Shown piece after piece: positions 14,128 to 21,313 of a stretch of 64,000 bases of DNA. The position numbers were made by a program, and so were the translations under genes. Where the stretch lies: positions 21,411 through 85,410 of the forward strand of contig CAZSNT010000023.1 in the NCBI GenBank assembly GCA_964607765.1, written 5' to 3'. Positions within the stretch are counted from its first letter, which is position 1. Each line of letters starts with the position of its first letter. Source of the stretch: CAZSNT01 sp964607765. Lineage in GTDB: Bacteria; Verrucomicrobiota; Lentisphaeria; Oligosphaerales; JABHEG01. The notes below the pieces were generated by a model. It was not told the DNA's origin, searched no databases, and was given only the letters and a program-made list of their open reading frames with translations.

Positions 14128-16677
14128 ATGGAAAGCACACGTAGGGCAAGGCCGGCCCAGTCTCCCAGGCTGCCGCGGGACGCGCGGTTCCTGATCGCGT
14201 TGCTGGTTGTTGCGGCGATTCTGGCACCCGTGCCCGTTCGGGCGCAGCAAGCTGATCCCGCACCGGCCGGTGGTCTGTTCATCATCCGCAGTGCCGATGA
14301 CGAGGATGGCGAATCGAAACCGGACACGGTCGTGGCGCCCACGACGCCTGAGTCCGAGCCTGAGCCGCCCGTGACGCCGTCTGTGGAGTCGCTGCTGCAC
14401 AAAGAAATGGCCGTTGACAGCTGCATTGTACGGCATCCGGGCCCGTGGTTCCCGTCGACCAGGAAACAGCGGCGTCCGCCCGCTCTGTGGCGACACTACA
14501 GTCACGGTGTTATCGATTACTTTGCTGAGCATGTCGGCTGGAGTGAGCTTCTGGGGGATGGGCAGAACGGCCGCAGACTGCTTGATCCCAAAGCCACGAT
14601 CGAGACCCCGTTCAAGCAGTCCATGCTCCCCGCACTGAAGCTCGGCCCCAAGTCGGCGATTGAGTGCAAAAAGCCGCTGCGCATCAACATGGTCGAGGCT
14701 GGCGGCAGAGCGTTGCGTGTATTCGTGTGGATGAAGGGCAAAGGGGTTGGGGACGCCGGCGACAGCTGGGGCAGCCCGCCCGGCATGGCTCTGATGCTGC
14801 GCGACGCGGGTGGCAAGGTGCTGCGGCACGTGCCGGCGCACATGAAGACCCAGGGCACCTTCCCCTGGCACTGCTACTACGCCGACGTGACCTTGCCGGG
14901 CCGGCGGCCTGTGGCGGCGGCTGACGCGGACAAGGACAGCGACGCCGTGGCCGCGGGAGCAGCCTGTTCCGTCTACCTGGCGTTCAGCAATCCGCAGGCC
15001 GGCACAGCGTGGTTTTCGACCGTTTCGTGGGAGTGGGTCGATGTGGCCAACACCTACAGCGATGCCGAGAAGCAGGATCCGTTCACGGGGAGCATGGCGT
15101 TCAATGCGTCCTACGACGAACTGCCGCACCATTTACGCTGGGGCCGCGGCATGCGTCACAAGTGGCTGTTCCTTACGGGCGACAAGCGGCGTGTGCCGGG
15201 ACAGGCGTACAATGTGACCACTGCGGACGGCATCCGCGCCTACTACTCGGGCAAGGCACGCAAAAACATGCTGCACATGCAGTATGCCATCCCGTTGCTT
15301 GGGGCCTGGTATCACTGTGGCAAGGAGCACGACCTGCTGCCGCCTTTCGAACAGGACTGGGCGGCGGCCTTCGCCAAAGTCCTGATCCAGGCTCAGGACG
15401 AGGAGACAGGGCTGTGGGGTACCGCTGACGTGCCGCGCAGCATGGCGGTGACGTGGCGTATCGTGGACGGCTTGTTCGGTTCGCCGCGCATCCCGCGGGA
15501 AGACTGTGACGATCGCCTGACACCGTGGCTGACTTTGGGTGCCAAGGAGATACCGCGCGCGGAACGGATCATCGCGACAGTTCTCGGCATGCAGTCCACT
15601 TACCGCACCAAGAGCGGGCGTTCGGCCAACGCCGCCTGGAACCTGGAGAGTTACCACTTCAAGTCATCGAGCAGACGATCGCAACAGGCTGCCAGTCGTT
15701 GTTCGCTCGCGAGCACGAGCAATGCCATTGGTTTGATGCGGATGGCTTCCCGGCACGGGAGCAGCGGGCTCAGGGCCCGGGTGTACGATTCCGTCCAGGA
15801 CGCGCTCAAGCACGTGCTTGACGAGTGCGTGACCCGAAGCTGGCTCTGGAAGCAGAATGACACGGACAAGGCACCGACAACGGATGCGTATCTGCCGCAG
15901 ATCATCGAACGATCGGCCTATCTGGAGCGCCGGATCAGACCTCTGTTCGGTGGGCCGCGCCTGGAAGCGAGTCCGGTCAAGAAGGGCGCTTTCACGGTTG
16001 CCTGGCAGTCACCGGCCGACCCGTTTGTGTCGGCCCGGATCTACGCCGTGCCCAAGGACGCGGCCGCCGGCACGGCAACGGAAGAGCATCTGATCGGGAT
16101 CATTCAGCGTCCGGCCAGGAAGCTGACGCAGATGGATCCGTTCATCGCGGTGGAAACGCTGCGGCATGCGTCCCGCACACGATGGGGAACGGCATGGAAT
16201 TTCATGGGCGAAAACACCTATACCACCTCGAAGTTGTCCATGCTGAAAACGCCTCTGGCTTTGAGTATCGATGCCAAACCCCTTCCCCTGACAGTCAAGG
16301 GAATTGCGCGGCTGGATCTCTACGTTTCGGGCGTGACGTGGTACGGCGAGGAGTGTCGTCTGGCGCCCGTTCCGTTGGTCATCGAAGAGCCTGAGGAGGA
16401 AGAGTTGGTGGAGGACGGGGACGAAGACGGGGACGAGGGCGAGGACGAAGACCAGGACGAGGGCGAGGATGAGGATGGGGACGAGGGTGAAGACCAGGAC
16501 GAGGACGAGGACGGGGAGAAGGCGGAAGGCGAGGGTGATGCCGACGCCGATGGGGACGACACAGCCGACGCGGAGGGAACGCCGCCCGAGGATCCGGAGC
16601 CTGAGACGGAGCCGGGAACGGGATCGCCGGACGCTGACGGGCCTGCCGAAGGGGACGCGCCGCCGGACGATGAGTAG
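14128..16677 (+). CDS. Large secreted protein with acidic C-terminal tail, contains compensated frameshift
   Basis: An 849-residue protein with a signal peptide (RFLIALLVVAAILAPVPVRA), a beta-rich N-terminal third, an alpha-helical middle (MLHMQYAIPLLGAWYHCGKEHDLLPPFEQDWAAAFAKVL, EETGLWG) resembling alpha/alpha-toroid glycoside or terpene-cyclase-like folds, and a final 100 residues of Asp/Glu with Gly, Pro. No firm family. Residues of about 511-551 are Ser/Arg-rich and out of character; in another frame the same DNA (15660-15780) encodes a sensible VIEQTIATGCQSLFAREHEQ.. peptide, so a one-base loss near 15660 and a one-base gain near 15778 are likely. Eleven bases after leuD; AGGG-type ribosome site. 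Confidence 0.72.
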   Translation: MESTRRARPAQSPRLPRDARFLIALLVVAAILAPVPVRAQQADPAPAGGLFIIRSADDEDGESKPDTVVAPTTPESEPEPPVTPSVESLLHKEMAVDSCIVRHPGPWFPSTRKQRRPPALWRHYSHGVIDYFAEHVGWSELLGDGQNGRRLLDPKATIETPFKQSMLPALKLGPKSAIECKKPLRINMVEAGGRALRVFVWMKGKGVGDAGDSWGSPPGMALMLRDAGGKVLRHVPAHMKTQGTFPWHCYYADVTLPGRRPVAAADADKDSDAVAAGAACSVYLAFSNPQAGTAWFSTVSWEWVDVANTYSDAEKQDPFTGSMAFNASYDELPHHLRWGRGMRHKWLFLTGDKRRVPGQAYNVTTADGIRAYYSGKARKNMLHMQYAIPLLGAWYHCGKEHDLLPPFEQDWAAAFAKVLIQAQDEETGLWGTADVPRSMAVTWRIVDGLFGSPRIPREDCDDRLTPWLTLGAKEIPRAERIIATVLGMQSTYRTKSGRSANAAWNLESYHFKSSSRRSQQAASRCSLASTSNAIGLMRMASRHGSSGLRARVYDSVQDALKHVLDECVTRSWLWKQNDTDKAPTTDAYLPQIIERSAYLERRIRPLFGGPRLEASPVKKGAFTVAWQSPADPFVSARIYAVPKDAAAGTATEEHLIGIIQRPARKLTQMDPFIAVETLRHASRTRWGTAWNFMGENTYTTSKLSMLKTPLALSIDAKPLPLTVKGIARLDLYVSGVTWYGEECRLAPVPLVIEEPEEEELVEDGDEDGDEGEDEDQDEGEDEDGDEGEDQDEDEDGEKAEGEGDADADGDDTADAEGTPPEDPEPETEPGTGSPDADGPAEGDAPPDDE

Positions 16678-16706
16678 ACCTGCGGTAACGTGAACAGCGA
16701 CTCCAG

Positions 16707-18701
16707 TCAGAACACGTGCCGTGAGCAGTCCGGTATGGAAGCGAGGAACGCCTTGCCGTAACCGGTACGGATGATCCGGTTGTCCAACACGACGACGATT
16801 CCGTGGTCGTCTTTGCTGCGGATCAGGCGCCCGAATCCCTGGCGGAACTTGAGGATGGCCTCGGGCAGCGCGTACTCAGAGAATGCCCTGCCGCCCTGCG
16901 ACTCGATCTGCTCCTGCCGTGCTGCCACCAGTGGATGATCCGGCACCGCGAAAGGGAGCTTGACGATGATGACGTTGCTCAGCGCCTTGCCCGGCACATC
17001 CACGCCTGTCCAGAAGCTGGCCGTACCGAAGATGACTGAGTTCGGGTCGTTGCGGAACGCGTCTAGCATCTGAGTCCGCGGCAGCCCCTCGCCCTGCACG
17101 AAGAGCGTCAGTCCGGATGTCTCGAAGAACTCCGCCAGCGCTTCAGCCATGTCGTACATCATGCGGTAGCTGGTGAACAGCACGAACGCTTTGCCTTCCG
17201 TCTTCAGAAGGAAGGTGCGGATGTGCCGGCTTGCGGCCGGCACGAAGCTGTCGAGATTGTTCGGGCTGGGCATATCGAAGGGCATATAGAGCGTGACCTG
17301 GTGCAGGAAATCGAATGGCGAGTCCAGGATTTCGGCATCCGCTTCCTCGGCTCCCAGTCGTGTCTGGAAGTAGTCCATTCGGCCGCGAACGGCCAGCGTG
17401 GCGCTCGTAAGCACCACAGTGAAGTCCTGCTCAAAGAGTCGTTCACGGAGAACGGGCGCCACCTGGATCGGCACAGCGGTCATACTCACGTGGCGTAGTG
17501 ACTGGCCGTGCCGCTCGAACCAGTAGACGTGGTTCTCTCGCGTCATGTTCAGGAACTCGTGCAGGCCGACGCGGTACTCGAACAGCTGTGTGCGAACGGT
17601 TCTCAGAGCCAGACGCCGTTCGTCGTCCTCTTCGTCTTCGGTCAACCCCGCCAACTGCCCTTCGAGCTTCTCGAGTACCTCTGCGATCAGGTTGGGCACA
17701 TGCCCCGGCACGGTGTAGCGCAGCGGGTTCTGCGGCTGCTTGTCCAGCCAACGCCGCAGGCGGCCGAAGAAGCGCTCCGTCTTCTCCCACGCTTCGACCA
17801 CGGTTGCCCTGGCGTCGCTGCAGTCGGCGGGCGTCAGCAGACCGCGGTTGCGGTCCGGCAGGTAGAGCCTGCCCAGCAGACGCCGCAGGCCGTGCCCGGT
17901 CAGGCGCAGCCCCATGTGCGTTGCGGCGGCATCCTCCACCGTGTGCGCCTCGTCCAGCACGACGGCGCCGTAGGGCGGCAGGATGCCGGCATCCTCCGTG
18001 TCGGCTTCCTGGCGCATGGCCAGGTCGCTGAAAAACAGTGCGTGGTTGGCCACGATGACATCGGCCTGGAAAAGCCGGCGCCGGGCTCGGTTGAGGAAGC
18101 ACTGGCCGAAATGTCCGCATTTGGCGCCGGCGCAGTTGCCCACCTCGCAACTCACCGCATCCCACAGCGCGGGGCTGGGCTCGAACGCAAGATCGCTGCG
18201 GGAGCCGTCCCGGGTCGATTCTGTCCACCGCAGCAGCTCCTCCAGCTCGTTGGTCATCTCCAGGTTCGGCAGCAGATCCTGGGTGGGGTCCACCAGGTTC
18301 CCCAGACGCCGTCGGCACAGGTAATTGCTCCTGCCTTTGGCGAGGGCGGCCCTCACGTCTCTGTCCAGGAGCTGCGCGAGCACGGGCAGGTCTTTGTCGA
18401 TGATCTGCTCCTGCAGGCTGATCGTGTGCGTGCTGATCACGACCGGCCGACCGCGCTCCTCGGCGAATGCGAGGGCCGGGACAAGGTACGCGAACGTCTT
18501 GCCGACGCCCGTGGGCGCTTCGATGCACAGGTGCTGACCGAGGTCCAGGTGCTCCGCGACGGACAGAGCCATGTGTTGCTGCTGGCTGCGCGGCTCGTAG
18601 GGGCGCCCACCCACCTCGTGGGCACGCTGCAGCGGCGTGTCGTCGCCGAAGAACGTCCGGGCGAACTCGACGATTCGCGATTCTGAGATGTCGTCAGGCA
18701 T
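16707..18701 (-). CDS. DinG/XPD-type ATP-dependent helicase
   Basis: A 664-residue superfamily 2 iron-sulfur helicase, 5'-3' on DNA, used in R-loop or damage repair. Walker A APTGVGKT is at 62-69, DEAH at 250-253, and motif VI is QGFGRLIRSKDDHGIVVVLDNR. Cysteines 129, 190, 195 and 201 (with 185 nearby) sit between motifs Ia and II where DinG and XPD bind their 4Fe-4S cluster. PSQ-type QQHMALSVAEHL precedes Walker A. No exonuclease domain, unlike Gram-positive DinG. It converges with the preceding secreted-protein gene. Confidence 0.92.
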   Translation of the reverse strand: MPDDISESRIVEFARTFFGDDTPLQRAHEVGGRPYEPRSQQQHMALSVAEHLDLGQHLCIEAPTGVGKTFAYLVPALAFAEERGRPVVISTHTISLQEQIIDKDLPVLAQLLDRDVRAALAKGRSNYLCRRRLGNLVDPTQDLLPNLEMTNELEELLRWTESTRDGSRSDLAFEPSPALWDAVSCEVGNCAGAKCGHFGQCFLNRARRRLFQADVIVANHALFFSDLAMRQEADTEDAGILPPYGAVVLDEAHTVEDAAATHMGLRLTGHGLRRLLGRLYLPDRNRGLLTPADCSDARATVVEAWEKTERFFGRLRRWLDKQPQNPLRYTVPGHVPNLIAEVLEKLEGQLAGLTEDEEDDERRLALRTVRTQLFEYRVGLHEFLNMTRENHVYWFERHGQSLRHVSMTAVPIQVAPVLRERLFEQDFTVVLTSATLAVRGRMDYFQTRLGAEEADAEILDSPFDFLHQVTLYMPFDMPSPNNLDSFVPAASRHIRTFLLKTEGKAFVLFTSYRMMYDMAEALAEFFETSGLTLFVQGEGLPRTQMLDAFRNDPNSVIFGTASFWTGVDVPGKALSNVIIVKLPFAVPDHPLVAARQEQIESQGGRAFSEYALPEAILKFRQGFGRLIRSKDDHGIVVVLDNRIIRTGYGKAFLASIPDCSRHVF

Positions 18702-18784
18702 TCGTCAGCTGGTCCCGTGGTCTGGGCGTCAACGTCCGGCGTAGCAGGGCATCACTGATGCGCCGGTAAGATAAGGGCGTGACA

Positions 18785-18818
18785 GTCGGGAGTCGAGAGC
18801 GCGAGTCGAGAGTCGAGC
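18785..18818 (+). repeat. Degenerate heptamer repeat (GTCGAGA type)
   Basis: GTCGGGA, GTCGAGA, GCGCGA (6), GTCGAGA, GTCGAGC in direct succession, in the intergenic space behind the helicase start. Confidence 0.55.
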
Positions 18819-18889
18819 GGGTTGGCGACGCTTGGCCTCAGACCACCGAGAACGACAGAACGCCTGGAGAGGCCGCGTCTCCGTACGCG

Positions 18890-18962
18890 GTCGGCCAATA
18901 CTCGATCGGGATCGACCGTTACACATGAGGGACGGTCATCACGGACATCGGGGGAGTATTGA
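18890..18962 (+). pseudogene. Remnant of the 3' end of a GspH-like pseudopilin gene
   Basis: This stretch aligns closely with 24974-25044, the last codons of the intact GspH-like gene (shared blocks include GATCGACCGTTACACA and GAGTATTGA). In the intact gene it encodes IEIDRYTGRTIIKTPEEY and the stop. In both places a promoter and a second GspH-like gene follow. I infer that the first pseudopilin unit once began with the same gene and that only its tail remains. Confidence 0.6.
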
Positions 18963-19039
18963 CACAGGCCGCGGGAGCCAGGACTCAGGATGCGGACCGC
19001 CGACTTCTGAATCCTGGCCCCCATTGCGTTGCGCACCCG

Positions 19040-19068
19040 TTGTGTTGAGCAGGCGCTTCCGGTATAGT
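19040..19068 (+). promoter_or_regulatory. Promoter of pseudopilin unit 1
   Basis: TTGTGT, 17 bases, TATAGT. The same promoter with near-identical spacer end (CTTCCGG / TTTCCGG) is found at 25061-25089 before unit 2. Confidence 0.7.
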
Positions 19069-19084
19069 CGGGTGTGTGTTTCAG

Positions 19085-19903
19085 ATGTGGGACAATGATC
19101 TGGTGAGCAGGTTCGTGGACAATTCGGAGTATGCCGGCGCGCGTTCCGCGGGCGCTCACGCCTTTATGTTGATCGAGATGCTGGTCGTGCTCGTGATCGT
19201 GGCGCTCATCATGGGCATCGCCATGCCGGCGTTGACCAAGCTCACGTCGAGCGGCGGCGTGGATTCCGCTGCGCGGATGGTTGCGGCGCAGTTGAGGCTG
19301 GCGCGCCAGCACGCTGTGACACGTCGCAAGCGTGTGGCTGTGCTGTTTCCTTCGATTGATATTGAGAACACAGGAGCGGCTGGCTCGTACCAGACCGGGA
19401 GCTGGAGCAGCGATCAGAAGCAGTGGATCCAGCCCTATCTCAACACATCGATGCGGGCATGCTACGTGGACAGCAGCAATCAGTTCCTGAGCTGGGTGTC
19501 TGGCACGAAGTGGGAGCGTCTTCCGGTCGGGGCCTCGGTGTTCGAGGCCGACAGCGACGGCTCGCCGGACGGAGGGTTCCATCACGAGGGGGCAACGATG
19601 CCTTCGGATGATGGGATGACAAGCGTTGGTGGGGTCGTGTTTCCGGTAGGAAACCCGGCTGGCAACTTCGATGATACGGGCTCATCCGGTGGGACGGTTG
19701 ACGCAGATGACGGCATGGAGAGCGTCCGCGCTGTCGTGTTCAAGCCGACGGGCGCCCTGGCAGGAGAGACTGAGCAGGTCGTGACGGTCGGGGAGGGGGC
19801 GTACAACGCGGGTTGGGTCATCCGGAACGGCAAGAACTACCGGGATATGAGCATTGATGCCTTCACTGGGCGCTGTTGGTTCAGGGACCTCGAAGACGAG
19901 TGA
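19085..19903 (+). CDS. GspH-like pseudopilin, unit 1
   Basis: About 272 residues with a type IV pilin N-terminus: the cleavage region AHA|FMLIEMLVVLVIVALIMGIAMPAL has Glu at +5 but Ala, not Gly, at -1. After the helix (SAARMVAAQLRLARQHAVTRRKRVAVLFPSID) comes a beta-rich domain that ends IRNGKNYRDMSIDAFTGRCWF. This layout is that of the minor pseudopilin GspH (or FimT/PilE-like). No Shine-Dalgarno sequence is seen and the predicted transcript begins near 19075, so the start may be leaderless GTG 19076 or ATG 19085. Close paralogue of the gene at 25112. An acidic DSDGSPDGG loop may bind calcium. Confidence 0.82.
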   Translation: MWDNDLVSRFVDNSEYAGARSAGAHAFMLIEMLVVLVIVALIMGIAMPALTKLTSSGGVDSAARMVAAQLRLARQHAVTRRKRVAVLFPSIDIENTGAAGSYQTGSWSSDQKQWIQPYLNTSMRACYVDSSNQFLSWVSGTKWERLPVGASVFEADSDGSPDGGFHHEGATMPSDDGMTSVGGVVFPVGNPAGNFDDTGSSGGTVDADDGMESVRAVVFKPTGALAGETEQVVTVGEGAYNAGWVIRNGKNYRDMSIDAFTGRCWFRDLEDE

Positions 19904-19980
19904 CTGCAGTCGATGCGTGCGTTTCCAAGGGTGATTGATGTTGGCTCGATACGCCACCGAAGGCCGACCGAGAAGAGACC

Positions 19981-20589
19981 ATGAGATATCGCTGTCGTCG
20001 ATTCAGTATGATTGAGATGGTGCTTGCCCTAGGCGTTGTCGCCATAGGGATGGTGAGCATCATGGCGCTCTTCCCCGTTGGTATGAACGCCAGCCGTGAC
20101 GGCATGGCGGACGCGTTTGCCGCAGATGCCTGTGACCAGTTCCTGCACCAGCTCGACTTCATGATCCGGCACACCACGAACGGTTGGACGACCTACGTTA
20201 CCGACGGGGGTATCCCGGATGCCAGGCCGACCGGGCCGGAGACGGTGACCGTACCCATTGAGGACTGGGATGAGACCCTTACGGCCGCTAACGAGACACT
20301 GGGGACGATCCTGGTGCAGGACCGCAGCAATCCCGGCGGCTGGTACAGGCTCATCCGCTATGGCGATCGGAACGGGAACAACATCTACGACGTGGGTTCG
20401 AGTGATATCCTCGACTTCGAGGCGGATATGGTCGTGTGGCGTGAACAGGTCACGTTGCCGCTCGCCACGCCTGTGACCTTGGATTGGGACGTTGCCGTGG
20501 CGTTGAACATCGAAGTCAGCTGGCCTGCCACGCTTGACTATGGTTTGAGAAAGACGAGCACATTCCGCTATGAGCTGTTCAATCGCTGA
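19981..20589 (+). CDS. GspI/PilV-like minor pseudopilin, unit 1
   Basis: A 202-residue protein starting MRYRCRR|FSMIEMVLALGVVAIGMVSIMALFPVG: a prepilin leader of seven residues, Glu at +5, and a hydrophobic helix with the GspI/PilV-like pattern; Arg occupies -1. The C-terminal domain has an acidic loop, DRNGNNIYDVGSSDILDFE, resembling a calcium site, then VALNIEVSWPATLDYGLRKTSTFRYELFNR. It overlaps the next gene by 20 bases. Unit 2 has the matching paralogue at 25980. Confidence 0.82.
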   Translation: MRYRCRRFSMIEMVLALGVVAIGMVSIMALFPVGMNASRDGMADAFAADACDQFLHQLDFMIRHTTNGWTTYVTDGGIPDARPTGPETVTVPIEDWDETLTAANETLGTILVQDRSNPGGWYRLIRYGDRNGNNIYDVGSSDILDFEADMVVWREQVTLPLATPVTLDWDVAVALNIEVSWPATLDYGLRKTSTFRYELFNR

Positions 20590-21304
20590 TCCTGGCGGCC
20601 CGGGCCATCCGGGACGGCCTTTCACCCTGATCGAAGTGTTGGCCGCGATGCTTGTGCTGCTGATCATGATGGGCGTTCTCTTCCAGTTCCTGGGCTCGGC
20701 GCAGAGAGTATGGAGTCTGACCGACACCAACACGCGCATACACGAGAACGCCCGCGTTCTCTTCGATATCATCACTCGGGACCTGCAGAGCGTGGTGGCC
20801 TCAGGTGAGGCAGGTCGCGAGATCCCGTTCTACGTTGGCGACAGCGACGGGGACACCAACGCACCTCTGTTGGCTTTTGTTTCAGCTGTGGGACCTGCAT
20901 CCGGGGTGCACTCGCGCCTCTGCGAGATTCACTATGACTGCTACAGTTCCGGCGGCGAGGACAAGTGGCACTACTGGTTCCGTCGGGCACGGACCTGTGA
21001 CCGTCTCGGCAGCGATGCGGACACCATGTGGGACTTCTACGGCGATACGGCGAGCACGGACTGGGTGGACTCGCGCCAGAGCTTCCAGCGTGTGGTTGAT
21101 GGTGTTGCGGAGATCAAGGTCGAGCATTTTGGCTTGCCCACGCCGGCTCCGAGCCCACCTGTTTTCACCACGTTGCCAAAAGCGGTTCGAGTCACGGTGA
21201 GTCTGTTTGATCCGAAGCTGGCCACCAGCCAGGCCTCCGAAGCAGCGCGAAAACGGACAATGCGCACCTTCACGAAGACGATTTTCCTGCGCACTCAGAG
21301 CTGA
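20570..21304 (+). CDS. GspJ-like minor pseudopilin, unit 1
   Basis: A 244-residue protein with prepilin start GHPGRP|FTLIEVLAAMLVLLIMMGVLFQFLGSAQRVWSL and then ENARVLFDIITRDLQSVV, the helix typical of GspJ/PulJ. The rest is a beta-rich domain with two repeats of aromatic residues and ends in FTKTIFLRTQS. Pro is at -1 where Gly is usual. Paralogue at 26590. In type II secretion GspJ pairs with GspI and GspK at the pseudopilus tip. Confidence 0.83.
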   Translation: MSCSIADPGGPGHPGRPFTLIEVLAAMLVLLIMMGVLFQFLGSAQRVWSLTDTNTRIHENARVLFDIITRDLQSVVASGEAGREIPFYVGDSDGDTNAPLLAFVSAVGPASGVHSRLCEIHYDCYSSGGEDKWHYWFRRARTCDRLGSDADTMWDFYGDTASTDWVDSRQSFQRVVDGVAEIKVEHFGLPTPAPSPPVFTTLPKAVRVTVSLFDPKLATSQASEAARKRTMRTFTKTIFLRTQS

Positions 21305-21313
21305 GGGCGCGCC

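Noticed and set aside
16320..16562. Serine-rich minus-strand frame
   Set aside because: It is the antisense of the Asp/Glu tail; the repeats in the plus frame explain it.
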